A stretch of 39,591 nucleotides of DNA, from assembly GCA_026399015.1 (NCBI GenBank), contig JAPLRS010000032.1, positions 1-39,591 on the forward strand. Reading direction: 5' to 3'. The translations under genes were made by a program, and so were the position numbers. Origin of the DNA: Methylococcales bacterium. Its GTDB lineage: Bacteria > Pseudomonadota > Gammaproteobacteria > Methylococcales > Methylomonadaceae. The notes under the pieces are model-generated. The model ran no database searches and was not told where the DNA came from. It saw nothing but the letters and a program-made list of their open reading frames with translations. This document shows, one piece after another, positions 7,993 to 17,324 of the stretch. Within the stretch, counting starts at the first letter, position 1. Each line of letters begins with the position of its first letter.

Positions 7993-9020
7993 TAATCACT
8001 TTTTAGAGTATTATGCATAAAGCCATAAAATAACAAGAAACATAGAAGAAAAGCTGCAAATAATATTTTATCACTGACATTAAAAAATAGACTGCAGATT
8101 AAAGCACTGCAAGACAATAGGGTAGATAGGCTAATAATGATGATTAAGGTTTCGTTAACACTAAAGCCCTTCATCGGTAGAACATGATGTAAGTGTTCCC
8201 TATCAGGTGAAAAAGGTGATTTGCCTTTATGTATGCGTCTCATCATAATAGATATTGAATCAAAAAGAGGTAAGGCTATCACCCATAACACCAAAGTGGG
8301 TGTTATAAGTGCATTTTGACCTTGTGAACCTGCAATAATCAGCCAACAAACTACAAAACCAATTAGAGTACTTCCAGAATCTCCTAGAAAGATACTGGCT
8401 TTTTTCCGACCCAGGGCACGTAAGTTAAAGCACAAAAAAGCTAATAGAGCCCCAATAAATATTAATCCTATATTGAGTAATAGAGTATTGCCGAAGAATG
8501 CCGCTAGTAAGCTCATTAAAATAATGGAAAATAGCGCAGAACTACTTGATAGACCATCAATACCGTCAATCATATTGAAGGCATTTATGCCACCTACGAC
8601 AGCGAACACAGTCATTAGTGTTGAATATTTCCCAAGATGTAATGTACCAGTCCCGATAAGGTTTCCAAGCTCAGTGATTTTAATATCAGCTAATTCCGCC
8701 ATCATTAATCCAGCAATAATTTGAGCTGAAAGTCTAATTTTTACACTGAGTGTCTTATGGTCATCTATGATCCCAACGATTACCAATAGGGAAAGTGCTG
8801 CAATAAATACATAGATATGTGGGAATTGTAGGTCAAGACTGATTAAGCTGATTAAAGCACCTAAGTAAATTGCGATGCCACCGATTGGAGGAGTAGGCTT
8901 GTCGTGTTGTTTTCTCTCATCCGGGTGGTCAAAGAAACCCATCTTAATAGCCACAGGTCTAAGCAAAAGAATAAATAGTATTGATAATACTAAGGGTACA
9001 ATAATTAAACTAAGGTTCAT
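7989..9020 (-). CDS. WecA/TagO-like undecaprenyl-phosphate sugar-1-phosphate transferase
   Basis: A 343-residue polytopic membrane enzyme of the MraY/WecA family (glycosyltransferase family 4). It places a HexNAc-1-phosphate on undecaprenyl phosphate, the first step of O-antigen, common antigen or exopolysaccharide repeat synthesis. Visible signatures are HDKPTPPIGG near residue 40, the DDH metal motif in GIIDDHKTL, FNMIDGIDGL, the FLGDSGS loop, and PDREHLHH near residue 275. The last is the His-rich sugar-recognition loop typical of WecA rather than MraY. About eleven hydrophobic segments are present. The start ATG at 9020 has no strong ribosome site. No glycosyltransferases are adjacent. 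The exopolysaccharide export genes 5 kb away could use its product. Confidence 0.88.
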   Translation of the reverse strand: MNLSLIIVPLVLSILFILLLRPVAIKMGFFDHPDERKQHDKPTPPIGGIAIYLGALISLISLDLQFPHIYVFIAALSLLVIVGIIDDHKTLSVKIRLSAQIIAGLMMAELADIKITELGNLIGTGTLHLGKYSTLMTVFAVVGGINAFNMIDGIDGLSSSSALFSIILMSLLAAFFGNTLLLNIGLIFIGALLAFLCFNLRALGRKKASIFLGDSGSTLIGFVVCWLIIAGSQGQNALITPTLVLWVIALPLFDSISIMMRRIHKGKSPFSPDREHLHHVLPMKGFSVNETLIIIISLSTLLSCSALICSLFFNVSDKILFAAFLLCFLLFYGFMHNTLKSDY

Positions 9021-9226
9021 AAGAAATTATTTGAATAGTGATAGTAAAGATATCTAAATTTCGATTGCTTAAGAAATTTTAAGTTAAACGCGTTAGGATA
9101 ATAACTTAATAACTTTATAAAAAGTATTATTAGTTTAATAAAGATAGCTTATTCTTAGTAAATAAGCAAATAAATCATATTTGAAATTAGCGTACACCAT
9201 AGTATCGATAAAACTTTTCAGAAGAT

Positions 9227-10000
9227 TTATTTAGTCCCAGTTTGGATAAATTTACAATCTAAATTTTCAAAGACAGCACAGGTTAATTTCCCACTACTGT
9301 AGGCTCCTGTATCAATTCCAATGCGGTTAGATAAGTGCTCTGGATTGGGTGTTACTGTGTGTCCGTGTACGATTATTTTGGAATGATGGTATTTGCTGTT
9401 TAAAAACTCTTCTCTTATCCAAAGCATATCTTCAGGCTTTTGTTGTTCAAGTTTTAATTTTGGCTTAATACCAGCGTGTACGAAAAAATAATTTCCAGCT
9501 TCGTAAAATAGGTTTAGTTTTTGGTAAAATTCAAGATGGGCAAAAGGCATTTTGTCTGATAATTCTGCGCGTATCCTAGCAATATCTTTTAAGGTAGGGA
9601 TACCTCTAATTTCAACTCCATAACTTATTAAAGTAGCTAAACCACCAAATTTAAACCAGTCATTTGCCAAATTAGGGTCTGCGGTATGAAGGAATTGCAA
9701 TAAAACTTGTTCGTGATTACCTAATAAGTGGACACATTTAAACTCAGGGAAGGGAGATAATAAACAGTCAATAACTTGTTTAGACTCTGAGCCTCTATCA
9801 ATAAAGTCACCTAAATAAATGATACATTTTTCACCTTTATAATCTAGAGCATCTTCTTGAATTAATTTATGAAGTTCTTGCAATAAATCGTAGCGTCCAT
9901 GGATATCACCAACACAGTAAATACGAGTATTTTCTGGCAGACCTATAGGTGAAGGTGGAATGGTGTTGGATTTAAATAGTTTTTTTATTATATTTTTCAA
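9227..10000 (-). CDS. PPP-family metallophosphatase (PrpA / ApaH-like)
   Basis: A 257-residue calcineurin-like phosphoesterase with all metal-binding motifs: GDIHG (D32, H34), GDFIDRG (D65, R69), GNHE (N95, H96), then VHAG and HGHT in the C-terminal half. Bacterial relatives are either Ser/Thr/Tyr protein phosphatases (PrpA, PrpB, lambda PP) or diadenosine tetraphosphatases. The length and motif spacing favour the protein-phosphatase group. It lies near a WecA-like gene and within 5 kb of a tyrosine kinase for polysaccharide, so a role in dephosphorylation there is possible but unproven. The start appears to be TTG without a good ribosome site, so the first residues are uncertain. Confidence 0.8.
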   Translation of the reverse strand: MKNIIKKLFKSNTIPPSPIGLPENTRIYCVGDIHGRYDLLQELHKLIQEDALDYKGEKCIIYLGDFIDRGSESKQVIDCLLSPFPEFKCVHLLGNHEQVLLQFLHTADPNLANDWFKFGGLATLISYGVEIRGIPTLKDIARIRAELSDKMPFAHLEFYQKLNLFYEAGNYFFVHAGIKPKLKLEQQKPEDMLWIREEFLNSKYHHSKIIVHGHTVTPNPEHLSNRIGIDTGAYSSGKLTCAVFENLDCKFIQTGTK

Positions 10001-10357
10001 GATGGTAAAGATGTAAATATTAATATTAGGGTGTAATTTGACTGAGAGATAATATATATTTCCCTATTAGACCCTTTGTGTTCATGCTATTATGGCACTC
10101 AAGGTTAGATTAAAATATATTTTATTATAGATTAAGTTGTCGTTTCTAAGTAATTCCAATAAATCAATTGCTTGATCAACAAGCGCTGCGTTAGTTCAAA
10201 GTCCCCGCTAGTTTAGTTTGATTGTTTATACAGCCTCCACATCACTTGTTTTATATGATTTAAATTGTTATTAATTTTTAAAATAGAAACAGAAGATACA
10301 TTATCAAAATATGAGTTAAGTTTTTACTTTTAGGTAAATACTTATGAGAAATACACT
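10001..10357. other. Intergenic region and probable long leader of rhlE
   Basis: This 357-base gap lies between the divergently transcribed phosphatase and rhlE genes. It is AT-rich and contains a short imperfect palindrome around GCTTGATCAACAAGC (10171-10185). No ORF, terminator or confident promoter is visible. Cold-induced DEAD-box genes often have long leaders, so part of this may be transcribed, but nothing here proves it. Confidence 0.4.
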
Positions 10358-11713
10358 ATGCCATTTACTAAATTGGGATTATCAGATCCCTTACTACGCG
10401 CTATTGCTGATGCAGGTTATACAACTCCTTCACCTATCCAACAACAAGTTATTCCGGCGGTATTACAAGGCCATGATTTATTAGCTGCGGCTCAAACAGG
10501 CACTGGAAAAACTGCCGGTTTTGCATTGCCATTATTGCATCGGTTGTCCCAAAAGCATTTCTCTTCGAATCGTCCGGTAAGGGTTTTAATTTTAACTCCT
10601 ACGCGTGAATTAGCCGCACAAGTCGGTGAGTCTGTTAGTCAATACGGAGCACATTTACATCCTAGATTAAAAACTGAAGTCGTATTTGGTGGAGTTAAAA
10701 TAAACCCACAAATGATGAGATTAAGAGGTGGTGTCGATGTATTAGTTGCAACCCCCGGGCGTTTATTAGATCTAGTTAATCAGAATGCCGTTAAATTAGA
10801 TAAAGTTGAAAGTTTGGTGTTAGATGAAGCCGATCGAATGCTTGATATGGGATTTATTCGGGATATTAAGAAAATTATTTCACTTTTACCTAGAAAGCGT
10901 CAAAATTTATTGTTTTCAGCAACCTTTTCTGAGGAAATTCGTAAACTTACTACAGGCTTATTAATTAATCCAATAAAAATCGAAGTTGCACCAAGGAATA
11001 CAGCGGCTGAAACTGTCGAACAGATTGCATATCTATGTAATAAAACTCAGAAAGCAGATTTATTATGTCATTTGATAAAATCGAATCAATGGTCACAAGT
11101 GTTAGTATTCACTAGTACTAAGCATGGTGCCAATCGTTTAACTGAAAAACTAAATAAAATTGATATTAAAGCCGCGGCTATCCATGGCAATAAAAGTCAG
11201 GGAGCTAGAACTAGCGCTTTATCGGGCTTTAAAGCTGGGCAAGTTAGAGTTTTAGTGGCAACTGATGTAGCAGCGCGAGGTATTGATATTGCATTATTGC
11301 CCTATGTCGTAAATTATGAATTGCCGCGTTCATCTGCAGATTATGTGCATAGAATCGGGCGTACTGGTAGAGCAGGAGAAGAAGGTCAGGCTATCTCTTT
11401 GGTATCTCATGATGAATTAGGTTCTTTAAAGCAAGTTGAGAAGTTAATTGGTACAGCGATAAGGCGTGAACAAATAGTAGGATTTGAAGCCGATGCAGTT
11501 GCACCGCCATTACCACCAGAACCACCTAGGCCGCCAAGACAACCAAGATCTATTAGAGCTGTAAAACCTCAGGCTAAGCAAGTATCTAACTATGAAGAAA
11601 ACGTAGGGAAGGCTAATGGGCATTCCAAAAATAGGAGTAATGATAAAGTCCGATCGGTTAATTCAGGAAATAAAGCAAAGAAATCGGGAAATCGTAGAAG
11701 TGAGGGCGGGTAA
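10358..11713 (+). CDS. rhlE: ATP-dependent RNA helicase RhlE
   Basis: A 451-residue DEAD-box helicase that remodels RNA, including ribosome assembly intermediates and, in many bacteria, transcripts at low temperature. It has the Q motif (F3 to Q28), Walker A QTGTGKT (K51), PTRELA, TPGR, DEAD at 156-159, SAT, and HRIGRTGR. The opening [14 protein letters not shown] is typical of RhlE. The tail after about residue 375 is Pro-rich, then strongly basic and low in complexity, as expected for RhlE's RNA-binding extension. It is monocistronic, and the hairpin at 11761-11796 ends it. RhlE and not DbpA, because it lacks the DbpA-type C-terminal domain. Confidence 0.9.
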   Translation: MPFTKLGLSDPLLRAIADAGYTTPSPIQQQVIPAVLQGHDLLAAAQTGTGKTAGFALPLLHRLSQKHFSSNRPVRVLILTPTRELAAQVGESVSQYGAHLHPRLKTEVVFGGVKINPQMMRLRGGVDVLVATPGRLLDLVNQNAVKLDKVESLVLDEADRMLDMGFIRDIKKIISLLPRKRQNLLFSATFSEEIRKLTTGLLINPIKIEVAPRNTAAETVEQIAYLCNKTQKADLLCHLIKSNQWSQVLVFTSTKHGANRLTEKLNKIDIKAAAIHGNKSQGARTSALSGFKAGQVRVLVATDVAARGIDIALLPYVVNYELPRSSADYVHRIGRTGRAGEEGQAISLVSHDELGSLKQVEKLIGTAIRREQIVGFEADAVAPPLPPEPPRPPRQPRSIRAVKPQAKQVSNYEENVGKANGHSKNRSNDKVRSVNSGNKAKKSGNRRSEGG

Positions 11714-11760
11714 ATATAAAGTTATTATGTGATTTTTCAGTTTAATTTAATAACAAAACA

Positions 11761-11796
11761 AAAAAAGGGGGGGCTTTTACTCCCTCCCTACTTTTT
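11761..11796. terminator. Shared terminator between rhlE and the RTX gene
   Basis: A G7 run (11767-11773) pairs with CCCTCCC (11782-11788) through one G-T wobble. A-rich and T-rich tracts flank it on either side. It lies between two convergent stop codons and can terminate in both directions. Confidence 0.75.
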
Positions 11797-11816
11797 GTTT
11801 AGCGTTAACTTACTGT

Positions 11817-13199
11817 CTAGCCAACAGGATTGTCAACTATAAATATATCGGTATTTAAAAGACCTGGGTGACTACCTAATAAAGCTATCTGAACAGGCGT
11901 ATCGTGAGTTCCTGTTCCATCAGCATCATAAAATAAAGCACCTGTTTTATCATTATAGATAATGAAAGTAGTTGAGCTAGTCGCTCTTCCACTTGTGTTG
12001 TGAGCAAAGTTATTAGAAGCGAGAGTTCCATCAACACCTAAATTATCAAAAATATTGTGACTAAGCTCAATTTTGTCACTACCTGATGTGAAACCAATAA
12101 TTTTATCAATATTTGTTTTAGCGTTAATTTCTGCGTCAAATTTAAATGTATCATTACCGTCACTACCAGTTAATGTATCATTTCCTGCGCCACCAATTAA
12201 TGTATCATCACCTTGGCCGCCAATTAAAATGTCATTTCCAAGTCCGCCACTTATAGAGTCGTCACCTGCAGATCCTGTTAGTGAATCGTTTCCGTTGCCG
12301 CCATTTATTGTGTCATTTAGCGTTCCACCTAATATAGTATCATTATTGTTAGAGCCTATAAGTGAAACATTATACTTTGAAGTTACATCATTACTGATAA
12401 TATTAAATCCATTTTTTCCAGAGGCTAAATGTAAATCGATATCTGTATCAATAGTAAAAATATTTACGATGCCGTTATTAGATGTATCAGTTGTTGCGCT
12501 CCACGCACTTAGAAAATCTACAGATAAAGTTACATTTGCAGTTGCATTTTTTGCTACTGTTAACGTATCACCATAAGCAAAATCAGTAATAGAATCTTTA
12601 CCGCTATCAACTGTGAATGTGTCGTTTCCATCGCCACCTGTGAGGCTATCATTTCCCTTGCCGCCAGTGATAGAATCATCTCCTGCATCGCCCGAAATGG
12701 TATCGTTACCGTCACCGCCTAAAATTTCATCGTTACCGTCACCGCCAACGAGATTGTCATTTCCTGCTTTGCCGTCTAGAGTATCATCACCGGATTTGCC
12801 ATCTATAGTGTTATCCGCTTTATTTCCGATAATTGAGTTAATACCATTGTTACCAGTACCATTTATTTTTGCAGAACCGGTAAGAATTAAACCTTCAACA
12901 TTTTCAATAGAAGATAAATCAAATGTTATTGAGCTTGCAACTACGTCAATTTCAGATGCAATCGTTGAGTCTTCGTAAACTATGTCACCAGAGTTGTCAA
13001 CAATATAAATGTCGTTGCCTTTACCGCCTTCCAAGTAATCGGCATCGCCTTTGCCATCCAGAGTATTTGCCGCATCATTTCCAAATATTGTGTTGCTTTT
13101 TGCATTTCCAGTGCCGTTAATAGCACTTGTTCCTGTTAGTATAAGGCCATCATCTTTTGATGATAACGTTTTAGTTTTACTGCTAGAAATAGTAGTCAT
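11817..13199 (-). CDS. RTX calcium-binding repeat protein
   Basis: A 460-residue acidic protein with hemolysin-type nonapeptide repeats (GGxGNDxLx) in two blocks, about residues 125-195 and 285-350. They fold as Ca2+-binding beta-rolls outside the cell. Two related segments precede the first block (LILTGTSAINGTGN near 19 and LILTGSAKINGTGN near 105), suggesting an internal duplication. The last 110 residues resemble the C-terminal secretion region of RTX proteins (SGSDKIELS, TGALFYDADGTG). No N-terminal signal peptide is present, which fits type I secretion, yet no ABC exporter or TolC gene is nearby. No enzymatic domain is visible, so it may be a matrix or surface-layer protein. The ribosome site TGAGGT is good. 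Antisense ORFs here are by-products of the repeats. Confidence 0.88.
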   Translation of the reverse strand: MTTISSSKTKTLSSKDDGLILTGTSAINGTGNAKSNTIFGNDAANTLDGKGDADYLEGGKGNDIYIVDNSGDIVYEDSTIASEIDVVASSITFDLSSIENVEGLILTGSAKINGTGNNGINSIIGNKADNTIDGKSGDDTLDGKAGNDNLVGGDGNDEILGGDGNDTISGDAGDDSITGGKGNDSLTGGDGNDTFTVDSGKDSITDFAYGDTLTVAKNATANVTLSVDFLSAWSATTDTSNNGIVNIFTIDTDIDLHLASGKNGFNIISNDVTSKYNVSLIGSNNNDTILGGTLNDTINGGNGNDSLTGSAGDDSISGGLGNDILIGGQGDDTLIGGAGNDTLTGSDGNDTFKFDAEINAKTNIDKIIGFTSGSDKIELSHNIFDNLGVDGTLASNNFAHNTSGRATSSTTFIIYNDKTGALFYDADGTGTHDTPVQIALLGSHPGLLNTDIFIVDNPVG

Positions 13200-13360
13200 A
13201 TAAACCTCAGTTAGTATATCAATGTGGGGTTACATTGATGGTGGTTAAAACGAAGAAAGTATTTTTTAGTTAAAATATTGGATTAATTACAAAAAAACGG
13301 CACAGTTGTAATGAAAATTTTTCTTAAACAAATGTATAAAAAAATTGAATTATGCTGTAG

Positions 13361-13396
13361 ATTAGCATGTTATGTTTTTTAATATAACATGCTAAT
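13361..13396 (+). terminator. Strong isolated hairpin, terminator-like on + strand
   Basis: A perfect 13-bp inverted repeat, ATTAGCATGTTAT (13361-13373) and ATAACATGCTAAT (13384-13396). The T-rich centre can be zipped further to a four-base loop. On the + strand it is followed by T residues. Both flanking genes are on the minus strand, where no T tract follows. It may stop antisense transcription or be an RNA-processing or protein-binding palindrome. Confidence 0.5.
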
Positions 13397-13464
13397 TTTT
13401 CCAAGAACTTGAGTAAATCTTACAACAAATATAATTGAACTACAATTTTTATTTTAATTTTTTG

Positions 13465-14166
13465 TTAATTAATCGATAGATTAAGAGATTTTCTTAGTAA
13501 TTCAAGTTGTTCTGGCATATTTGATAATGCAATTAAAGCCATATCCCTAGCGGGTTCAGTTGCTTTTAGAAATGTAATTAAATCTGTAGGTGTCAAATTC
13601 CAAGCAATGACTATTTGTCTTTGAAATAAGTTTTTCATCTCATCGTCAAAATCATTGAAATATAAATAGCTAAATCTGATACGGGAAATGGTTAGGTCAG
13701 GCTCTACTCTGCCAGTATAGAAAGACATACGAATGGAATTGATGATGGCTTGCTTAGAATTGAATAATTGACTGTCTAATTCTGCTAATTGGAGCCATTC
13801 ATAAGGGGCTATTGGATTAATTGCTAAACTTTGTGTTAGTGCAGTGTGTGCTTTACGTAACAAGTCTTCTCTTAAATCAAACTCTGTGGCCGGAGTTGCG
13901 TTGTGAATTTTTACATAAAAGCTACTTAACATAGTTAGGTAGGTGGAATTATTTTGCCAAGCTAGGCTTTTATTTAAATCATTAATACACTTGCCATAAA
14001 TCTCAGTTGAGAAAGATTTATTTGTTTCTTGTAGTACTGTTTCTGGATAAAGTGCATATAGACTCGCCACTAAGCGAGGCGTAGCCAAGATTAATAGTCC
14101 ACAACAAACTAGCAGGCCCATAGAGCCGATAATGCGCTGACTATTAATATTTTGGCTAGTCTTCAT
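13465..14166 (-). CDS. Membrane-anchored hypothetical protein of the exopolysaccharide operon
   Basis: A 233-residue protein with one N-terminal membrane segment (about 11-38) and a mainly helical remainder that looks TPR-like. The SLAINPIAPYEWLQLAELDSQ region near 110-130 is typical of helical-repeat proteins that follow biosynthesis genes in polysaccharide operons. It starts six bases after the stop of the tyrosine kinase gene, which implies co-translation and a role in the same polysaccharide machinery. No catalytic motif is visible and I cannot name a family. The next gene downstream (RTX) is 265 bases away across a strong hairpin, so this is probably the last gene of the operon proper. 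Confidence 0.7.
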   Translation of the reverse strand: MKTSQNINSQRIIGSMGLLVCCGLLILATPRLVASLYALYPETVLQETNKSFSTEIYGKCINDLNKSLAWQNNSTYLTMLSSFYVKIHNATPATEFDLREDLLRKAHTALTQSLAINPIAPYEWLQLAELDSQLFNSKQAIINSIRMSFYTGRVEPDLTISRIRFSYLYFNDFDDEMKNLFQRQIVIAWNLTPTDLITFLKATEPARDMALIALSNMPEQLELLRKSLNLSIN

Positions 14167-14172
14167 CTTAGA

Positions 14173-16422
14173 TTAACTAGTGTAATACTGTTTATAGCGA
14201 CCATAAGCGTAATAGTGTCCAGAATCACCATAGCCATATCTACCGTATTGATCTAAATTAACTTTTTGTAACACGATACCTGCAACATTACTGTGCTCAT
14301 CTCTATTAAGTATATGCAAAGCACTACCAACAACTTTTTTAGGAGTTGTATTCCAGTTTAATACAAATAATGTTTTATCAGCCATGCCCGCAAGAATTCG
14401 GGTATCAGGCACTGCCATAATAGGAGCAGAATCCAAGATTACTAAATCAAATTCATTATGTAATTTATTTAAGATGCCCTTCATGCGTTGTGATGCGAAT
14501 AAATCACTAGGATTTATAAAAGCAGAATGCCCTCTTGTTAATATTTTCATATTTGTAACTGGATCATTTACCAATAAATCATCCATATTCAAATCATGAT
14601 TCATTAATAGATCTGTTAAGCCCAGTGTTGTCTTATCAATACCAAATATTTTACCAATTGTAGGTCTACGTAAATCACAATCAACTAACACAACTTTTTT
14701 GCCTGCTCCAGCAGAATGCCTAGCAAGTAAACTACAGAGTGTTGATTTACCTTCCCCTGGAACTGAAGATGTGACTAATACAGTTTTAACATCTGTATCT
14801 GGATTAAGTAAAGATAACGAGATTCTTAAGGTATTTATTGCTTCAGCAAGAGAAGATTGCGGTTTATCAAGTAAATATTGATGCGGTGCAACCTTAATAC
14901 CCGTAACTGATGGAACAATTCCCAAAGTTGCCATATTAAATAATTCTTGTACTTGCTCCGGTGAGCGTACGCCTGGGTGTAACATTTCAAGTACATAGAT
15001 TAAGAAAACACCAAAGAATAGAGCGCCTATGACACTGACAGTAATCATAAGGTTTTTCTTAGGAAAAGAGGCCATTAACGGTACCTCTGCAAAAGATATA
15101 ACTCTTGCGTCTGCTTGTTCAATACCTTGGGTAGAGGCAGTTTCTTTAAATCGACCTAGGAATGTTTCAAATAAGGCTTTATTTGCAGTTGCTTCTCTTT
15201 CTAAAGCATGTAAATCAACTTCAGCTTGATTATTGCCTGATGTTTTATTTTCCATTTGCTTGAGGCTGGTTGATAAACTATCTTCTCTAGCGTGAGCAAC
15301 ATCAAGACTATGTCTTAAGCCAGAAGCTATTTTTTTAACTTCAGAATCAATTTTATTTTTAATATCAGTTAACTCTGCTTGCATTTGAATCATACGTGGG
15401 TGACGAGCCCCATATTCAACGAGCATTTCAGAATATTTACGTTGTACTTCAGATTCTTGTGATCTTAATGTAGCAATCAAGCTAGAGTTTAAAACTTCTG
15501 CAACACTATCAATATCATGGCCGCTTCTTAAGATAGATTCAACTTGTTGATATTTTGCTTCCGCCTCTGCGCGTTGAGCTCTTGCTATAATTAATTGACT
15601 GTTAATTTCTGAAAGTTGCTGTTGGCTTAAACCTGTGCCTTTACTAACTTCAACTAGATCGTGGCTCTTGCGATAGTTTTCTACCGATCTTTCAGATGAC
15701 TCTAGTTTTTGTTTTAAGTCTCCTAATTGGTCATTAAGCCAATCGGTGGCTTTTTTAGTGGCATCGAATTTAGCTTGTAATTGGCCAACAATGTATTTGT
15801 CAGCAACTTCATTAGCAATTTTAGCGGCTAACTTAGGGTCTTCTGACTCTACAGATATGTTAATAACTTGAGAACGTTTAATTTGAGAAACAGTTATTTT
15901 GCTTAAAAATGTATTCGTTAAGTTGGTTAGTCTTGCTTCTTCTATTTCTGATTCATTACCGGTGGTTACTTCAACCATGCCCATGGCTTCTTTCCAAGTG
16001 TCTGGTAACCAATTTTTAGGACTTAATTCAGCAAGTAAACCAGGTTTTTTCAATTTAGGGTTAAATTCTTCATACTGATCTAGATGTAAATGATCAATAA
16101 TTTTCCGGGCTAATTCACGAGATTTAATGACTTCCATTTCGCCAATGACTGCAGAATCTCCATTTAAATTGCCTGTCATTACTTCTTGGATGTCTACAAC
16201 TTTAGCTGAGTTTATACCAATCAATAGTTGTGTAGTGGCAGTAAAGCGCGGAGTTAATTGGTAGATAGTTAAAATAGCCATTAAACTGATTAGAGCAGTG
16301 ACGCTTATTAATAGTTTTCGTCTTAACCATATAACATTAAAAATACTGCTTAAAGATATTTCTGTATTATCGGATTGGGCTAGGTCATCAGCTTGAGTTT
16401 GTCTTTCTTTAGGCTCGTACAC
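14173..16422 (-). CDS. Wzc-type polysaccharide co-polymerase and BY-tyrosine kinase
   Basis: A 749-residue inner-membrane protein that controls chain length and drives export of exopolysaccharide through cycles of tyrosine autophosphorylation. The N-terminal Wzz domain has a membrane helix at about 31-52. A long coiled-coil periplasmic region follows (about 220-400), with a second helix at about 458-482. The cytoplasmic kinase has Walker A PGEGKST (P555-T561), Walker A' VLVDCDLRRP and Walker B LVILDSAP. The C-terminus is a tyrosine cluster (YGRYGYGDSGHYYAYGRY), the usual autophosphorylation tail. The GTG start has a weak ribosome site. An OPX export gene lies 73 bases upstream and an anchored small protein six bases downstream. 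Fusion of Wzz and kinase on one chain is the proteobacterial arrangement. Confidence 0.9.
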   Translation of the reverse strand: MYEPKERQTQADDLAQSDNTEISLSSIFNVIWLRRKLLISVTALISLMAILTIYQLTPRFTATTQLLIGINSAKVVDIQEVMTGNLNGDSAVIGEMEVIKSRELARKIIDHLHLDQYEEFNPKLKKPGLLAELSPKNWLPDTWKEAMGMVEVTTGNESEIEEARLTNLTNTFLSKITVSQIKRSQVINISVESEDPKLAAKIANEVADKYIVGQLQAKFDATKKATDWLNDQLGDLKQKLESSERSVENYRKSHDLVEVSKGTGLSQQQLSEINSQLIIARAQRAEAEAKYQQVESILRSGHDIDSVAEVLNSSLIATLRSQESEVQRKYSEMLVEYGARHPRMIQMQAELTDIKNKIDSEVKKIASGLRHSLDVAHAREDSLSTSLKQMENKTSGNNQAEVDLHALEREATANKALFETFLGRFKETASTQGIEQADARVISFAEVPLMASFPKKNLMITVSVIGALFFGVFLIYVLEMLHPGVRSPEQVQELFNMATLGIVPSVTGIKVAPHQYLLDKPQSSLAEAINTLRISLSLLNPDTDVKTVLVTSSVPGEGKSTLCSLLARHSAGAGKKVVLVDCDLRRPTIGKIFGIDKTTLGLTDLLMNHDLNMDDLLVNDPVTNMKILTRGHSAFINPSDLFASQRMKGILNKLHNEFDLVILDSAPIMAVPDTRILAGMADKTLFVLNWNTTPKKVVGSALHILNRDEHSNVAGIVLQKVNLDQYGRYGYGDSGHYYAYGRYKQYYTS

Positions 16423-16495
16423 AGAGTTTTCTCGTTTGGTTAGAAGTTAGGCTTCAAAAGATAAAATAGTAATAATATTTATAATTAAGTTGCTT

Positions 16496-17074
16496 TTAAA
16501 AAAAGCGTTCTTCAACATGGATAACATCACCGGGCATCACTTTCTCGTCCATGTTTAATCTGATTTCTTGTTTTTTAGGATCTTTCATTCTTACCACCAT
16601 GACATGGTCTTCTTTAGCTCTATAAGTAAAACCACCTGCTATCGCTACTGCATTAAGATAAGTCATGCCGTCTACATAAGGGTATGATTGTGGCTCCTTA
16701 ACTTCGCCAATAATATAGAAAGGGCGATAATTTAAAACTTGTACGTTTACACGAGGGTTTAATAGGTAATCGGGTTTCAGCTTGTTTGCTATTTTTTCTT
16801 CAACCTGCTTTACAGTTAAGTCCTTAGTTTCAATGTCACCTATTAACGGCAGAGCAATTTTTCCAGCACCGTTGATCGTGTATTCGCCTGATAACTCTTC
16901 TTGATTAAATACGGTGATTTTGATTTGATCTCCAGAACCTAATTGATATTCTTGGTTTTCTGCTGCTTTAGTTTGCGATAAAGCTTCAGTTGTATCATTA
17001 GCATATACACAATTTGAAAACATGAATGACGAAAATAATAAAACTAAAATGGCGTTACTTGGGTTTGTACTCAT
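16496..17074 (-). CDS. Polysaccharide export protein (OPX, Wza/GumB-like)
   Basis: A 192-residue exported protein. The signal peptide is at 1-25 (cleavage near VYA). A Poly_export domain follows at about 42-120 (YQLGSGDQIKITVFNQEEL), then one SLBB-type domain (FYIIGEVKEPQSYPY onward). Proteins of this family form the periplasmic and outer-membrane part of exopolysaccharide export. At this length it lacks Wza's C-terminal membrane helix and extra domains, so the barrel encoded immediately upstream at 17325-18605 probably supplies the outer-membrane channel. The signal peptide does contain a Cys (SNC) but not a clear lipobox. It is transcribed ahead of the kinase gene in the same operon. Confidence 0.88.
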   Translation of the reverse strand: MSTNPSNAILVLLFSSFMFSNCVYANDTTEALSQTKAAENQEYQLGSGDQIKITVFNQEELSGEYTINGAGKIALPLIGDIETKDLTVKQVEEKIANKLKPDYLLNPRVNVQVLNYRPFYIIGEVKEPQSYPYVDGMTYLNAVAIAGGFTYRAKEDHVMVVRMKDPKKQEIRLNMDEKVMPGDVIHVEERFF

Positions 17075-17324
17075 TGTTTCTCACAGAAAAATTGACATTT
17101 ATAAAAGGGATTAGCTCACCCTATATAGCACTTATGAGCAAATTAATCTCCACAAATAATGTGGAGCAGTATGGTTGCTATTTTTGGTTAAATTATGCGA
17201 TGGCTTATTTTAACGTATTTAATCGAAAATTGAACTACAAAAGTTTTTATTATGAAGTATTTTTTAAATCTCAAGTTTCAATACGGATCGCATTTAATGA
17301 AGTAAGCGTAATTTAATAGATTAA
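17075..17324. other. Intergenic gap within the exopolysaccharide operon, with a hairpin
   Basis: This 250-base gap between two same-strand operon genes is unusually long. It contains a perfect 7-bp hairpin, CTCCACA and TGTGGAG around AATAA (17148-17166), with no T tract after it. It could be an internal processing or regulatory element for balancing barrel and export protein. A + strand ORF here is not credible because it overlaps the export gene and shows no domain. Confidence 0.4.

Noticed and set aside
12073..13120. Several + strand ORFs opposite the RTX gene
   Set aside because: They are Pro/Ser-rich antisense readings of the GGxGND repeats, with no ribosome site or domain; the minus-strand RTX protein explains the sequence.
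17026..17316. 96-codon + strand ORF between the OPX and barrel genes
   Set aside because: It starts inside the OPX gene on the other strand, has no domain or good ribosome site, and its composition looks like translated AT-rich spacer.
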